A stretch of DNA of 64,000 bases from Vanrija pseudolonga (lineage: Eukaryota; Basidiomycota; Tremellomycetes; Trichosporonales; Trichosporonaceae): assembly GCF_020906515.1 (NCBI RefSeq), contig NC_085854.1, forward strand, positions 620,001 through 684,000. Reading direction: 5' to 3'. Every line of letters begins with the position of its first letter. Position 1 is the first letter of the stretch. The notes beneath the pieces are model-generated. The model was not told the origin of the DNA, did not search any database, and was given only the letters and a program-made list of their open reading frames with translations. Shown piece after piece: positions 40,071-49,050 of the stretch. Position numbers and translations under genes: made by a program.

Positions 40071-41261
40071 TTAGTCCACTTCGAAGATCTCGTCGATCTC
40101 GTTCAGCTCGGGCGTCGGCGAGAGAGCCCTCGAATCCTCCTCGGCAATCGGGTCGACCTTGCACACATCGAGGCAGTAGCTCACACCGTCCTCCACCTCG
40201 ACGGGGTGACACATCCCTGGGCCATAGTGGGGGAGTATGAAGCTGCGGTAGGCGTCGTCGATGAGGAAGCGCGTCTTGCTCGGCCCGTGGGTGAGGAAAT
40301 GGGCGTCGGGGTCGTAGCTAAACTTGCCACGCGTCATCGCATTGGTGCCGAGGAGATTGTTGCTCGCCTTTGGGCACAGGTAGACCTCGGGAATGCTGAT
40401 GTTGATGCCACTTGAACGGCGGAGCACGAGTAACCCGACGTGAGTAGCCTTGATTAATCTTGCCTCGGGATGGTCCTCCGCGCCAGGTGGTGCGAACAGC
40501 GCTGGAGGGTCGAGCCGCGTCATGTTGATGAGGAGACCACCATTGTTTACGATCGAATGTGTCCCGTACTGGGAGACGAAGAAGGTCGACGACCCCCAAG
40601 GGCGAATGCCTGTGCCGGTGTGGACCGGCCCAGTTTCGAGCATCGCTTCGCGTGGTGCGTCGGTCGGAGGCACTCCACTGTGATCGGGATTACCAGGCCA
40701 AGCCAAGCGCTCCAGCTTGAGCTGTCTCTGGCGCTTCGGCCCTCTGGGCCTGTGGTTGGCCGATCTCGCGCCAGTCGAACCCTCGGAGATGGTGGACTGG
40801 GCATTGCTAGGGGGATGCGCCCCGGCCCCGAGGTCGGCAGGTGCGTACCCCTCGGCCTCCTTGTCCAGAAAACGCGCTTCGTTGAGTCCAATGGCAACCA
40901 TGTCCGGCCATGTTTGCTTGGGGCCGTACTCCCACTCCTTGTACAGGCGCTGGCCGAGAGGGTTGGGCAGCGATCTAGTGAAGGCCTTGGCCATCCACCC
41001 GTCCCAGCTGCCGTTGCATCCATGCCAGTCTTTGAGATTGGTCGCGTAGACGAGGAATCTGTTGATGTGTTCGCGCAGCGTTTCAGCGGTGATTGGGTGC
41101 TCGAGCTTGACCCTGGTCTGCTGGAGGAAGTACTCGTCTGAGGTGTGACGTCAGCACTACGCGGTGCAGTGGTGTGTGCCTCGCGCTACTCACGCCCCCC
41201 CCGAGGCAGTCTCGTTCGACCGCCTGTTGAAATTCTTCCGCTTCTTGTATGTTATCGTCAT
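40071..41261 (-). CDS. Retroelement-derived gene 7: Gag-like and Pol beta-barrel fragment, possible 5' exon
   Basis: The main open part, from about 41145 down to 40071, starts after a CCTCAG acceptor (EYFLQQTRVKLEHPITAETLREHI..., then SWDGWMAKAFTRSLPNPLGQRLYKEWEYG). The Gag-like domain is followed by a Pro/Arg linker and the Pol beta-barrel-like part (THSIVNNGGLLINMTRLDPPALF, VGLLVLRRSSGINISIPEVY). A likely short first exon with ATG at 41261 lies upstream across one intron with a GTGAGT donor; its exact border is uncertain. The Pol-like part is closest to gene 6. No polymerase or LTR found. Like the other members this is read as an old Ty1/copia fragment or a gene derived from one. Confidence 0.5.
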
Positions 41262-41535
41262 GGTGTGTGGTGGCTGTGCTGTGTGGGGTGCAAGAGTGCG
41301 GGTGGGGTGTGGGCCGGGTGAGAACACGCGCTACACCCCTTTCGCGAGGTGTCGGCCGGCCCTCTTCACGAGGCGGACAGGGGCTGGACAAAGAGTGAGG
41401 AGAGAGAAGTAGAGGGGCTTTGAGATCACAAATGAGAATGTGGCTCTTGGTCAGAGCGTTGTCGTGACGAGTTGAGTGACAATCGAAAGAGAGAAGTGAA
41501 CGAGACAAAGTCAGTGTGTCAACAATAACAAAGCC

Positions 41536-41553
41536 GGGGGGGGGGGGGGGGGG
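41536..41553 (+). repeat. Homopolymer run of 18 G
   Basis: Uninterrupted G18 in the window. It may form a G-quadruplex and is a place where length could be assembled wrongly. Confidence 0.8.
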
Positions 41554-41981
41554 TCGACCAACCCACGAAAGTGGAGGCGACATTGGGTGGCAAATTTGGT
41601 CCCGTCGCGGAGAGAGCCGGTGGCAACGCTTTGTTGACACTTTTGTGCGAGTTGATGCATCAGCGCAGTATGCATGCAGATTGCGGCGCATTGTAGTGGG
41701 TCAGAAATTCATACAATACAGTGTCTACATGATAACAGATTTGGAGACGCGGAATGATGATGGGCTGCGCGTTAGTGGTGGACGGCTGAGCGCAACCTGG
41801 AATGGTCGTCTGACAGTGAGGACGTAAGTAGTCCACAGTATGCACACTCCGAGATTGTAATCAATCCTTACAATGGCGTACAACTGGTCAATACATCAAC
41901 GCTGTTGGAGTGATTAGGAACGGCCCGGGTGGTAACTATGATCCGTCTATCGTCGCCCTCATCCTCACGCCTCGTCACATC

Positions 41982-41987
41982 TATAAA
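41982..41987 (+). promoter_or_regulatory. TATA box of paralogue P1
   Basis: TATAAA, 65 nt upstream of the ATG at 42047, followed by a pyrimidine-rich leader. Confidence 0.5.
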
Positions 41988-42046
41988 TCAACTAGAACTG
42001 GCCTCGTGCTCTCTTACATCCTCTTATCCACTCACCAGCCTACCCA

Positions 42047-42959
42047 ATGAGCATCCCCTACCCCAACTTCACGATTACCATCCTCCCCAGGCCCAATGGA
42101 CCTCCGCACATCGTCGGCGTGTTGGACGCGTTGACTCGCCCAACACTTGACACCCAGTACAAGGTAAGCCACTTTGCCCTCCCTCCCTAGCTGACGGCAG
42201 AACCCGGCAACGTACCCTGTCGAGCTGGCGCGTACCCGGGCCACACTGGACAGGGACATGGGCGTGATCGACAACGAGATTGTTGCCTATGAAAAGTGGC
42301 GGACCGAGTTGGACGACGAAGTGCGACAGCTGGCACGGCGCGACATGCACCTCATCGGGTGGAGGCGCCAGCTGGGTGCTCACATCGACATCCTGGTCAA
42401 CAAGCTAGGCTACACTACCGGGACCCGCCATGCCCCCGTTCCTACTACCCCCCACGTCGCATCATCGGCATACCCTGACCAGGAGAGCCGCCTCGCCGAC
42501 GAGGGTGCTCTGGCCGAGTACCTCGACGAACTGAACGCAGCCGCCGATGAGTCCGAGGTCATTTGCCGCCGCATGGAAGTGGTCGGCGGCGAGACGGAGG
42601 GACTCAGGGGCCAGATCGGGGCTCTCCTGCTCAAGTCCCACAACTTGGAGGCCGCGAAAGAGAAGTACGAGTCCGAATACACGCGCTTCCACGCCGTCCG
42701 AGACGAGCACCGCTGCAAGGCATGGACGGCCATTCGCGAGCTCTGCAGATCCGGGGTGCGCACCACCACCGACCCCGCCACCATGCTCCGCACCGCGCTC
42801 TACTTTGACATACTAGGGAGCCGGTCGGCCCGCGACGCGCTGCGTACCCTACTCAGTGGGCTAGAGGGCACGCAGGTCCGGGCTTCCTTGGGGGAGATTC
42901 TGCCTGACCTCGCCATCAACGACGAGCAGTTACGCTTTGTGTTGTCGTTCGTGGACTGA
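42047..42959 (+). CDS. Tandem paralogue P1, unknown family
   Basis: Two exons, 42047-42163 and 42201-42959, give 291 residues in phase. Exon 1 encodes a short beta-like start (NFTITILPRPNG) followed by PHIVGVLDAL, a phrase shared in form (PxIxGxL) with the neighbours. Exon 2 begins with a long charged helical, coiled-coil-like region (RATLDRDMGVIDNEIVAYEKW, DESEVICRRMEVVGGET, NLEAAKEKYESEYTRF) and ends with the family module (DPATMLRTALYFDILGSRSARDALRTLLSGLEG...DEQLRFVLSFVD). It is the longest member of the array. No known domain recognised. Starts after a TATA box at 41982. Position at the 5' end of the array and the intact intron make it the best reference for the family. Confidence 0.7.
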
Positions 42960-43342
42960 GTGTGATGAGGGGAGGAGCAAGTATTGTGCATTCAGAATAG
43001 CATCTATGAATCAAAATTGTGTGTCCATACAAGAGGAAGTGGTCGACTGACAATGTGGTGAGGCCCGCACGAGTCGCCTGCCGTCGTTGATCAGTCCGTC
43101 ATCCTTTCATCTCCTATCCCTTCCACGTTTGTCCCTTCCACCCCACCAACACCAGGGCGTAGACTTGACATCACCCTCACAGAGAGCTTCTGCTAACACG
43201 ACTGCATGGCGTGTTCATAGGCCCCCAACGCTCGCGGATCAATCTTGTTTCCACTCCTCACTCAACCCACGCACCCACACCCAACTCTACACGCACACAA
43301 ACCACAACCAAACCCACCTAATCCACCCAAACAAACCTCAAC
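42960..43342. other. Intergenic region P1-P2
   Basis: About 380 bp, ending in a long A/C-rich leader (repeated ACCCA/ACAC motifs) before the ATG of P2. No gene seen. Confidence 0.5.
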
Positions 43343-44256
43343 ATGCCCCCAACCCCAAGCTTCACCACACCAACCTTCACGATCGTCCTCGAGCCGACCG
43401 GGGTGGAGTTGAACGGGGTGGAGCTGCCGCGCATCACCGGCATCCTACGGCGCGAAGGGGTGGCCACGACGGCGACAGAGCCACCGGTAGGTGGCCCCTG
43501 GTGCGACGGGAAAACTAACCATGCCCCAGAACCCAAACACGCACCCGTGGTCCCTCCTGGAAGCAGGAAGGACCATGGTGGCGAGCGCGAAGGACCTCAG
43601 CGAAAAGGTAGCGCAGGCAGCTGCGGAGCACGGCTTCCTTTCTACGCTCAAGACCATGGAGGAGGAGAAGCTCCCTCCACTCATGGAGAAATCTGGACGC
43701 CTGGAGGCTCAGATCGTTCAACTCGAGGGATACGTCCACAGCCGGGCACAGCAGCCGCCCGACGCGTTCCCCGCCCAACTACCTGCCGTTGAACCGCCTC
43801 ATTGTCCTCCGAATGCAACGCGACAACCTGCAAACCGACTCCAGCAGGGTAGAGTACCGACTGGCCCGTTTCAGGAGCTACGTGGACGAAGCTGTGGCCA
43901 AGTTGGACGCCGTCAGGCGAGAGTGGGACAACCTCGAGGCCGACTCCAACGCCAACCAAGACGAGTGGAAACGTTTCATGGCAGTCCCACCCCGCAGCCG
44001 CTCCCAAGCCCGCCGCGTCATTGACGAGCTGTGCGCCCGCGATCCGGTGCAAACATTCACTGATCCCGTCGCACTACTGCGTATCGCCGTCTACTTTGAC
44101 CTCCTGGGTAGCAAGGCTGCACGCCACACGCTGCTCTTGCTCCTCGACTCATTGGGAGCATCGACTGAACGCGTGGTCCGACAGCTGGAGGCCCGATATC
44201 CCGACTTCCCCTTCACGGATGAGCAGTATCAACTCATTTTCCCGTTTCATAACTGA
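43343..44256 (+). CDS. Tandem paralogue P2, unknown family, apparent frame shift
   Basis: Exon 1, 43343-43486, encodes FTIVLEPTGVELNG and LPRITGIL, matching the N-terminal pattern of P1. After a 43-nt intron exon 2 starts at 43530 with a helical region (LLEAGRTMVASAKDLSEKVAQ). Between about 43740 and 43790 the reading frame moves by one nucleotide; downstream it continues as PNYLPLNRLIVLRMQRDN and ends with the family module (DPVALLRIAVYFDLLGSKAARHTLLLLLDSLGA...DEQYQLIFPF). No GT-AG intron of suitable length bridges the shift, so it is either a genuine frame disruption, an assembly error, or a non-standard splice. Both halves show good coding bias, so a recent event or an error is more likely than a long-dead pseudogene. 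Confidence 0.55.
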
Positions 44257-44451
44257 ATGCGTGGCTGTGATGTACTGTATTTACGATGCACATGACACAC
44301 TGTGTGCTCTGCATGTGCTCACCCTCCTCGCTTTGATTCTAGGTATTTCCCACTGTCTTCCCCGCCTCTACCGTTTGTTTGATTCAGTACTCCCAGCCCA
44401 CATTCGCCACTCCGCTTGCTTCCTCCTTATTCTTCTCACCAAAGCCCCATC

Positions 44452-45037
44452 ATGCTCAGTCCCGCAAGCAGTCCCTGCTCGCTCTACATCATCACCGTCC
44501 CAGACAGTGTCCGCCCAGAAGATTACAACTCGGCCGCCGATTCTCGGAGCTCTGGAGAAGGTCGAGGCATTCGACGAGTACACCGCCTTCAAGTTACGCT
44601 TTTCACTTCTTCTGGTGCTCACAGACACTCAGACATATGACAAGGAAAGGGCTGCCTGGAAAGATAGGCATGTCCGCTTGGGGTGTGCGATTTCGGCCGA
44701 CGACAAGACGGCAGTGCTCGAGGTGGAGCGACAATTAGACCAATACCGATCACAGTGCCGCCCTCTCTCTCAAGCCTTCAAGATGGTCCAGGCGAACCTT
44801 CATGGAGATACCTTGTTGCCCGGCAGCAAGTACTTCTACGTTGAAGACCCCGTCCTCCTCCTAAGCCTTGCGCTAAGTTTCGACACTCTCGGCAGCCAAG
44901 CGGGAACCGACGCCTTGCACACCCTCCTCAAGGCACTCGGTCCGAAGGGCGTGCGCGAAGCGCTCAATTCTCTCGAAAACTCGTCCCTCTGCAAGCCTAC
45001 CCGCGATCAGCTCCTCCTCATTATCAAGCACCTTTGA
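44452..45037 (+). CDS. Tandem paralogue P3, unknown family, N-terminus uncertain
   Basis: The C-terminal part is clear: a helical region (DKERAAWKDRHVRLGCAISAD, VERQLDQYRSQCRPLSQAF) followed by the family module (DPVLLLSLALSFDTLGSQAGTDALHTLLKALGP...RDQLLLIIKHL), ending at 45037. The N-terminus from the ATG at 44452 (SLYIITVPDSVRPEDYNS) resembles the start of the other members, but the matching PPILGALEKVEAFDEYTAF phrase lies in a different reading frame, so one nucleotide of disruption or a misjudged start is needed. A short in-frame alternative begins further upstream. An intron at the conserved place (after about 40 codons) may be absent here. Spacing to P2 is only about 200 bp. Confidence 0.55.
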
Positions 45038-45168
45038 TATGTAGATTGTAATTGGCAGCTGCTGTCCTATTTTATTCCCCCTGTCCTTTCTACCTCGTGT
45101 CACCCCAGCATGTATTCCATGACCCAGTCAACCTCTCTCCTCACTCACCACATCTTCCAGCGAAACCA

Positions 45169-45784
45169 ATGACCCCAGTGCCAAAGCACCCAACGATCAC
45201 CTTCCCGATGCTCACCATCTCGAAGGTGCCCCCAAACCACCCGAGTCTGGTGGCAGGCACCGTCGTCGGCGTCCTCGAGCCATGGGTCGAAGCGACGCTG
45301 CACAACACGCCAGTGGTACGTCTTCCTCCCCCTGCTCCTTCCCTGACCATAGACCTTCCTCGAGCACACGTCCCTCCTAGCGGCCATCAAGGCGCGCCTA
45401 GAGGCCATCCGGGCCAACCTCGACGCCATCGCCGTCGGCTTCTCGGCCGCCCTAGAGCAGATCAAGGCCGACACGGAGGCGTACAATGCCGAAGTGGCGC
45501 GCTTTAATGCCCTCTCGCCTGCAAACACGGCACTGGTCGACGCGACCCAGGGCGTGACGAGCAACCTCACACACACCGCAAACTACCTCACCGACCCTGT
45601 CGTCCTCCTCTCCCTTGCCCTCGCGTTCGACAATATGGGCTCCCGCGCCGCACGCCAGCAGCTCCAGGCGCTGGTGGAGATGATGGGCCCGAGGGCGCTG
45701 CATGAGGCTGTGAAGGAGCTCGAGATGAACACTCTTGTTCAGGCGTCGGCCGAGCAGCTGGAGATGATGTGTCGTTACTTCTAG
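45169..45784 (+). CDS. Tandem paralogue P4, unknown family
   Basis: Exons 45169-45315 and 45353-45784, spliced to 192 residues in phase. Exon 1 has the N-terminal pattern (TITFPMLTISKVPPN and VVGVLEPWV). Exon 2 encodes 144 codons: first a strongly amphipathic, coiled-coil-like helix (LLAAIKARLEAIRANLDAIA, ALEQIKADTEAYNAEVARF), then the family module (DPVVLLSLALAFDNMGSRAARQQLQALVEMMGP...EQLEMMCRYF). Exon 2 is exactly as long as exon 2 of P5, as expected of sister copies. The family is unknown to me. The intron is 37 nt. Confidence 0.72.
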
Positions 45785-45877
45785 GTGGAGAAATGTAGAG
45801 AAATGTAGAATGGGCGCCAGCTTCACTCTCCTTCATTCTTGGCCACCTACCTCTGCTTTGCTTCTACACTACTCACC

Positions 45878-46474
45878 ATGCCGCTAACGATATCAACTCT
45901 GATCATCCTCACCACCGCCCATCACGACCCCGACAGCCCCGAGCCCGCGCCCATTATGGGGATGCTGAAACGAGCCGTGCCCACCGCGTACACCGAACAC
46001 AGGGTAGGTGTTGATCTTCCTCCGCTCCACCTAACCACCCAGGCGGCAACAGCACACAAGGCCGACATGGCGGCCCGCAACGCCCGCCTCAAGCGTCTCG
46101 AGACGGAGCTGCACACCACTCCCGCTCCTTCACGTGCGATGCTCGTGACGTACGAAGCCGAACTCAAGGACTACAATCTGCGCAAGGAACCCTTCGACGC
46201 CTCGCGCCCGTCCAACCCCGTCTTCCTCGCCGCGCTGGCGAGGTGCGCGCACGACGTGGCCGCGCAAGCAGTGTACATCGCCGACCCGGTACTCCTCCTC
46301 AGCCTAGCACTCAGCTTCGACCACCTCGGTAGCCGCGCCGCGCGGGACGCACTGCTCGCCCTCCTCCGCGCCATGGGACCGCTGCGAGCGAATGCCACGC
46401 TGGGCAAGCTAAGCAAGACGATACTGGTCAAGCCCTCGGTCGCGCAGCTGAGCTTCATGATGCCGTACCTGTAG
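45878..46474 (+). CDS. Tandem paralogue P5, unknown family
   Basis: Exons 45878-46003 and 46043-46474, 185 residues. Exon 1 has ISTLIILTTAHHDPD and PIMGMLKRAV, again the PxIxGxL phrase. Exon 2 carries a Lys/Glu-rich helix (ATAHKADMAARNARLKRLE) and the family module (DPVLLLSLALSFDHLGSRAARDALLALLRAMGP...VAQLSFMMPYL). The module is near to P4 and P3, sharing DPV-LLSLAL-FD-LGS-A. Only 93 bp separate it from P4. No transmembrane segment or export signal is certain, although the exon 1 start is hydrophobic. Confidence 0.72.
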   Translation: MPLTISTLIILTTAHHDPDSPEPAPIMGMLKRAVPTAYTEHRVGVDLPPLHLTTQAATAHKADMAARNARLKRLETELHTTPAPSRAMLVTYEAELKDYNLRKEPFDASRPSNPVFLAALARCAHDVAAQAVYIADPVLLLSLALSFDHLGSRAARDALLALLRAMGPLRANATLGKLSKTILVKPSVAQLSFMMPYL

Positions 46475-46679
46475 TGAGCGTGTGACATGCATACGAGCAC
46501 TCGCCTCTCGAACAATAGTGGCCCTGGGGCGCGTGTCTCGAAGGTAGACCCCTACCTTCGCCCCGATAAAACACTCAACCAGCACAACGAGGCCAGCGGC
46601 TCTCGCCCCACATCCAGCGCAGAGGCTTATATTCTCCACCATGGGAACCCCCCAACCGTACTAATCGACACGCGCCGCA

Positions 46680-47164
46680 ATGCCCCCACCCAACAAGCTC
46701 CGCCCGATCCACCCGGCCGTCGACAACACCAGCGAGCTAAGATGCCTCCTCTCCACCGTTGTCGCGTCGCAGGTACGTCTCTCCGCAGGCGCGGCACGCT
46801 GACGCCATGCACGTAGGCCAACATCACGGCCTTGGCGGAGAAGCTCGCGGCGCTGGAGGAATCGCACGATGCGCTGAAGACAGAACATGAGGCGCTGAAG
46901 GCAGACGTCGCGGCGCTCAAGGCGGCCGGCAACGCCCGTGTGGCCGAGTCTCAGCGCTTCTTCGTCACGCTTGACGAGGTCGCCATCGTGCTCAGCCACC
47001 GCCTGTTCCGCGCCTCTAGGGAGGACGATAACGGCGCAGAGCTGTGGAACTTGTGTCTACGCCTCCAGCCTGCCAGGCTGCGTGCCGTGCTCGAGGCGCT
47101 TGCCAAGGCTGAGCTGGTGCAGCCGACTCCTGACCAGCGGGTGATGCTTGGGCTGTTCATGTAG
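46680..47164 (+). CDS. Tandem paralogue P6, diverged short form
   Basis: Exons 46680-46772 and 46817-47164, 146 residues. The N-terminal exon has lost the PxIxGxL phrase (start PPPNKLRPIHPAVDNTSEL). Exon 2 begins with a textbook coiled coil (ALAEKLAALEESHDALKTE, ALKADVAALKAAGNARVAE) and ends with a version of the module in which the first half is changed (DEVAIVLSHRLFRASREDDNG) but the second half is kept (LRAVLEALAKAELVQPTPDQ...LGLFM). It therefore links the P1-P5 type to P7. Gene at the position of the conserved intron. Confidence 0.6.
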
Positions 47165-47611
47165 TGCTGTGCTGGCAGGACGGTGGGTGCTGGGTGTTGG
47201 TTTCCGTATCTGTAGCATGCAGGACATCGCTACACAGTCAAAGTTGGGTGGTGAAAGCCCTGCTGGGTGGCCCGAAGCCATTGTCACGGCACGGAGTGGT
47301 AGAGTGCGCGGCCTTCCCACGGCATCCTTATTGTCCTTGAGTGCGGCCGTGTCGCTGCCCATGCAAGTCACACTCAACAGCAACGAACTGGTTTCAGATG
47401 TGTCAGACGTTATTGTTAACGGTGGGTCGGACGCTCTTCGGTGACGCCACAGCGCCGTACGGTCAGCCGAATAGATCGTCGCAAGGCATGCCGTGACCAT
47501 GTCCCCATCGTCTCGAGGCCCACATGATGCCAGCCCACTCGGCTCCATTGTTCCACCTTCAGCTTTAAGCCCTGCTTTGGCGTCGTCTCTCCAAACTCCC
47601 CACCCTTCAAG

Positions 47612-48006
47612 ATGCCCAGGCTCCCCAGCGACCTCGTCTCGACCGTGCGTCTCGTTTGGTCCTTTTGTTACTCGCTAATCAGTAGAGCGACGTCAAACCT
47701 CGCGCACCGGTGCGTTCCAGCGCCAAGCACGGCACCGACACGCTGAAGGCGGAGGTCAGCACCACCAAGCCGGGCGACTCAGGCGACGGGGTCCTCCATC
47801 TCATGGGACTCGACGACGTGACGGTCGTCCTGAGCCACCACCTCGCCCTCGCCACCGTCGGCACCGAACACGACGTCGCCAACCTGTGCGGACTGTGCGT
47901 CAGCCTTGGACCGAACGGCCTACGCGAGGCTGTCACTGCGCTTGCTGCGACCGAGCTCGTCCAGCCGACGCCCGCGCAGATGACCGCCCTCGAGGTGTTC
48001 ATGTAG
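47612..48006 (+). CDS. Tandem paralogue P7, shortest form
   Basis: Exons 47612-47644 and 47686-48006, 117 residues. The coiled-coil region is reduced to a short charged stretch. The module reads DDVTVVLSHHLALATVGTEHD, then LRECAVTAL-like helix (LREAVTALAATELVQPTPAQ) and ends LEVFM. It is sister to P6 by the LSHHL/LSHRL and ELVQPTP blocks. Start is inferred: the ATG at 47612 is followed by eleven codons and a GTGCGT donor; the acceptor is CAGTAG. It closes the array; downstream there is a 1-kb stretch without genes. Confidence 0.55.
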
Positions 48007-49050
48007 AGGGCGTCGCCACTCCTGGTAGACTGGTATGAGCATGCAGATGAGTTATGTGAGGTGCCCGTGGACGTGAGTCGTTGGCTGTGAGTGAGGATCT
48101 TGTGTCGTCAGTTGCTGAACCTAAGAAGTTGGCTGCTGCTCCACTCACCGCTGCCGTTCCTCACGCCGCCCGCCGCCCCGGCTCCACCTCCCTCCTTGCA
48201 GCGGCGTCGTCCACAATCATGGCGATGATGACAAAGGATGATCAACGCTTCTCAAAAGCGCACGTCGCCCCTCGCCCCCTCGCTCCTCCCCACCACGTCG
48301 GCCCAATTGTCCCGAAGGCAGGCCAGCCGCGGCAGCCGAGGTCGCCGACGCGGAGAGCCGATGGCTGGCTGGCTGGAACCGACGCCCCGTGCCTTCCGCA
48401 GGCGCCGCCTCAGCCGCCGCCGCCTCTCAGCCAGGTATCACTCTCCCCATGCCAAGGATGCGTCGCCGCGGGCCGCAGTCGTCGGCGATGACGACCGAAG
48501 TGATCGTGTGAGATGCAATGTAAGCAGTGAAGTTGCTGTGCATAAGAATAGTCGAGCAAGGTCTCGACCCTCACTGCATGCCAAATGCCAAGATATGGCA
48601 CTGCGGCATATGATGTCATTGGCCGATTGCCATGTCGGGCCGCCGGCCGCCGCCGAGAATCGCGATGGCCGCAGGTGGTCATCAACAAGGAGGCAAGCAG
48701 GACGGCTCCAAGACTTGAGATGCAGCCGCCCGCTCCAACTCGGCGCCAAGCCCCAGCCACGCCTCGGCCACGAAGCTGCCCATGTCCCCCGCGGCCGCCC
48801 CCCCTCCTCGCCCTCGGCCCTTCGGCCCCCTGCAGCCAGCCCACGCCACTCGCTTGCCACCTGACGCCATGGCTCCTGCGTTTAGGTCAAACTGCCCTCG
48901 TGCCGGCGCCGGCGGGTTGCGCTCTGGCGTCTTCTGCGCCAGCCGCCTCGAGCGGCACAGCTGACAATAAAAAGGCGAGCGGCTTGCGTCACATTTTTGC
49001 CCCACTTGTCCTCCCCACATCGCACACCAATTTATCACAACCACAACAGA
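48007..49050. other. Gene-poor stretch after the array
   Basis: About 1 kb. Open frames on both strands are Arg/Pro/Ala-rich and unconvincing. The end of it, with AATAAAAAG about 85 nt before the next ATG and an A/C-rich leader, looks like the promoter of the UBA gene. Confidence 0.5.

Larger units (their letters stand above)
41262..42046. other. Intergenic region between the two island halves
   Basis: About 780 bp. It contains an 18-nt G run (41536-41553), which is unusual in length, and the TATA box of the next gene. No gene recognised. Confidence 0.5.

Noticed and set aside
30304-41261. A complete LTR retrotransposon
   Set aside because: No reverse transcriptase, RNase H or integrase signature and no flanking direct long repeats were seen; the pieces are separate genes on both strands.
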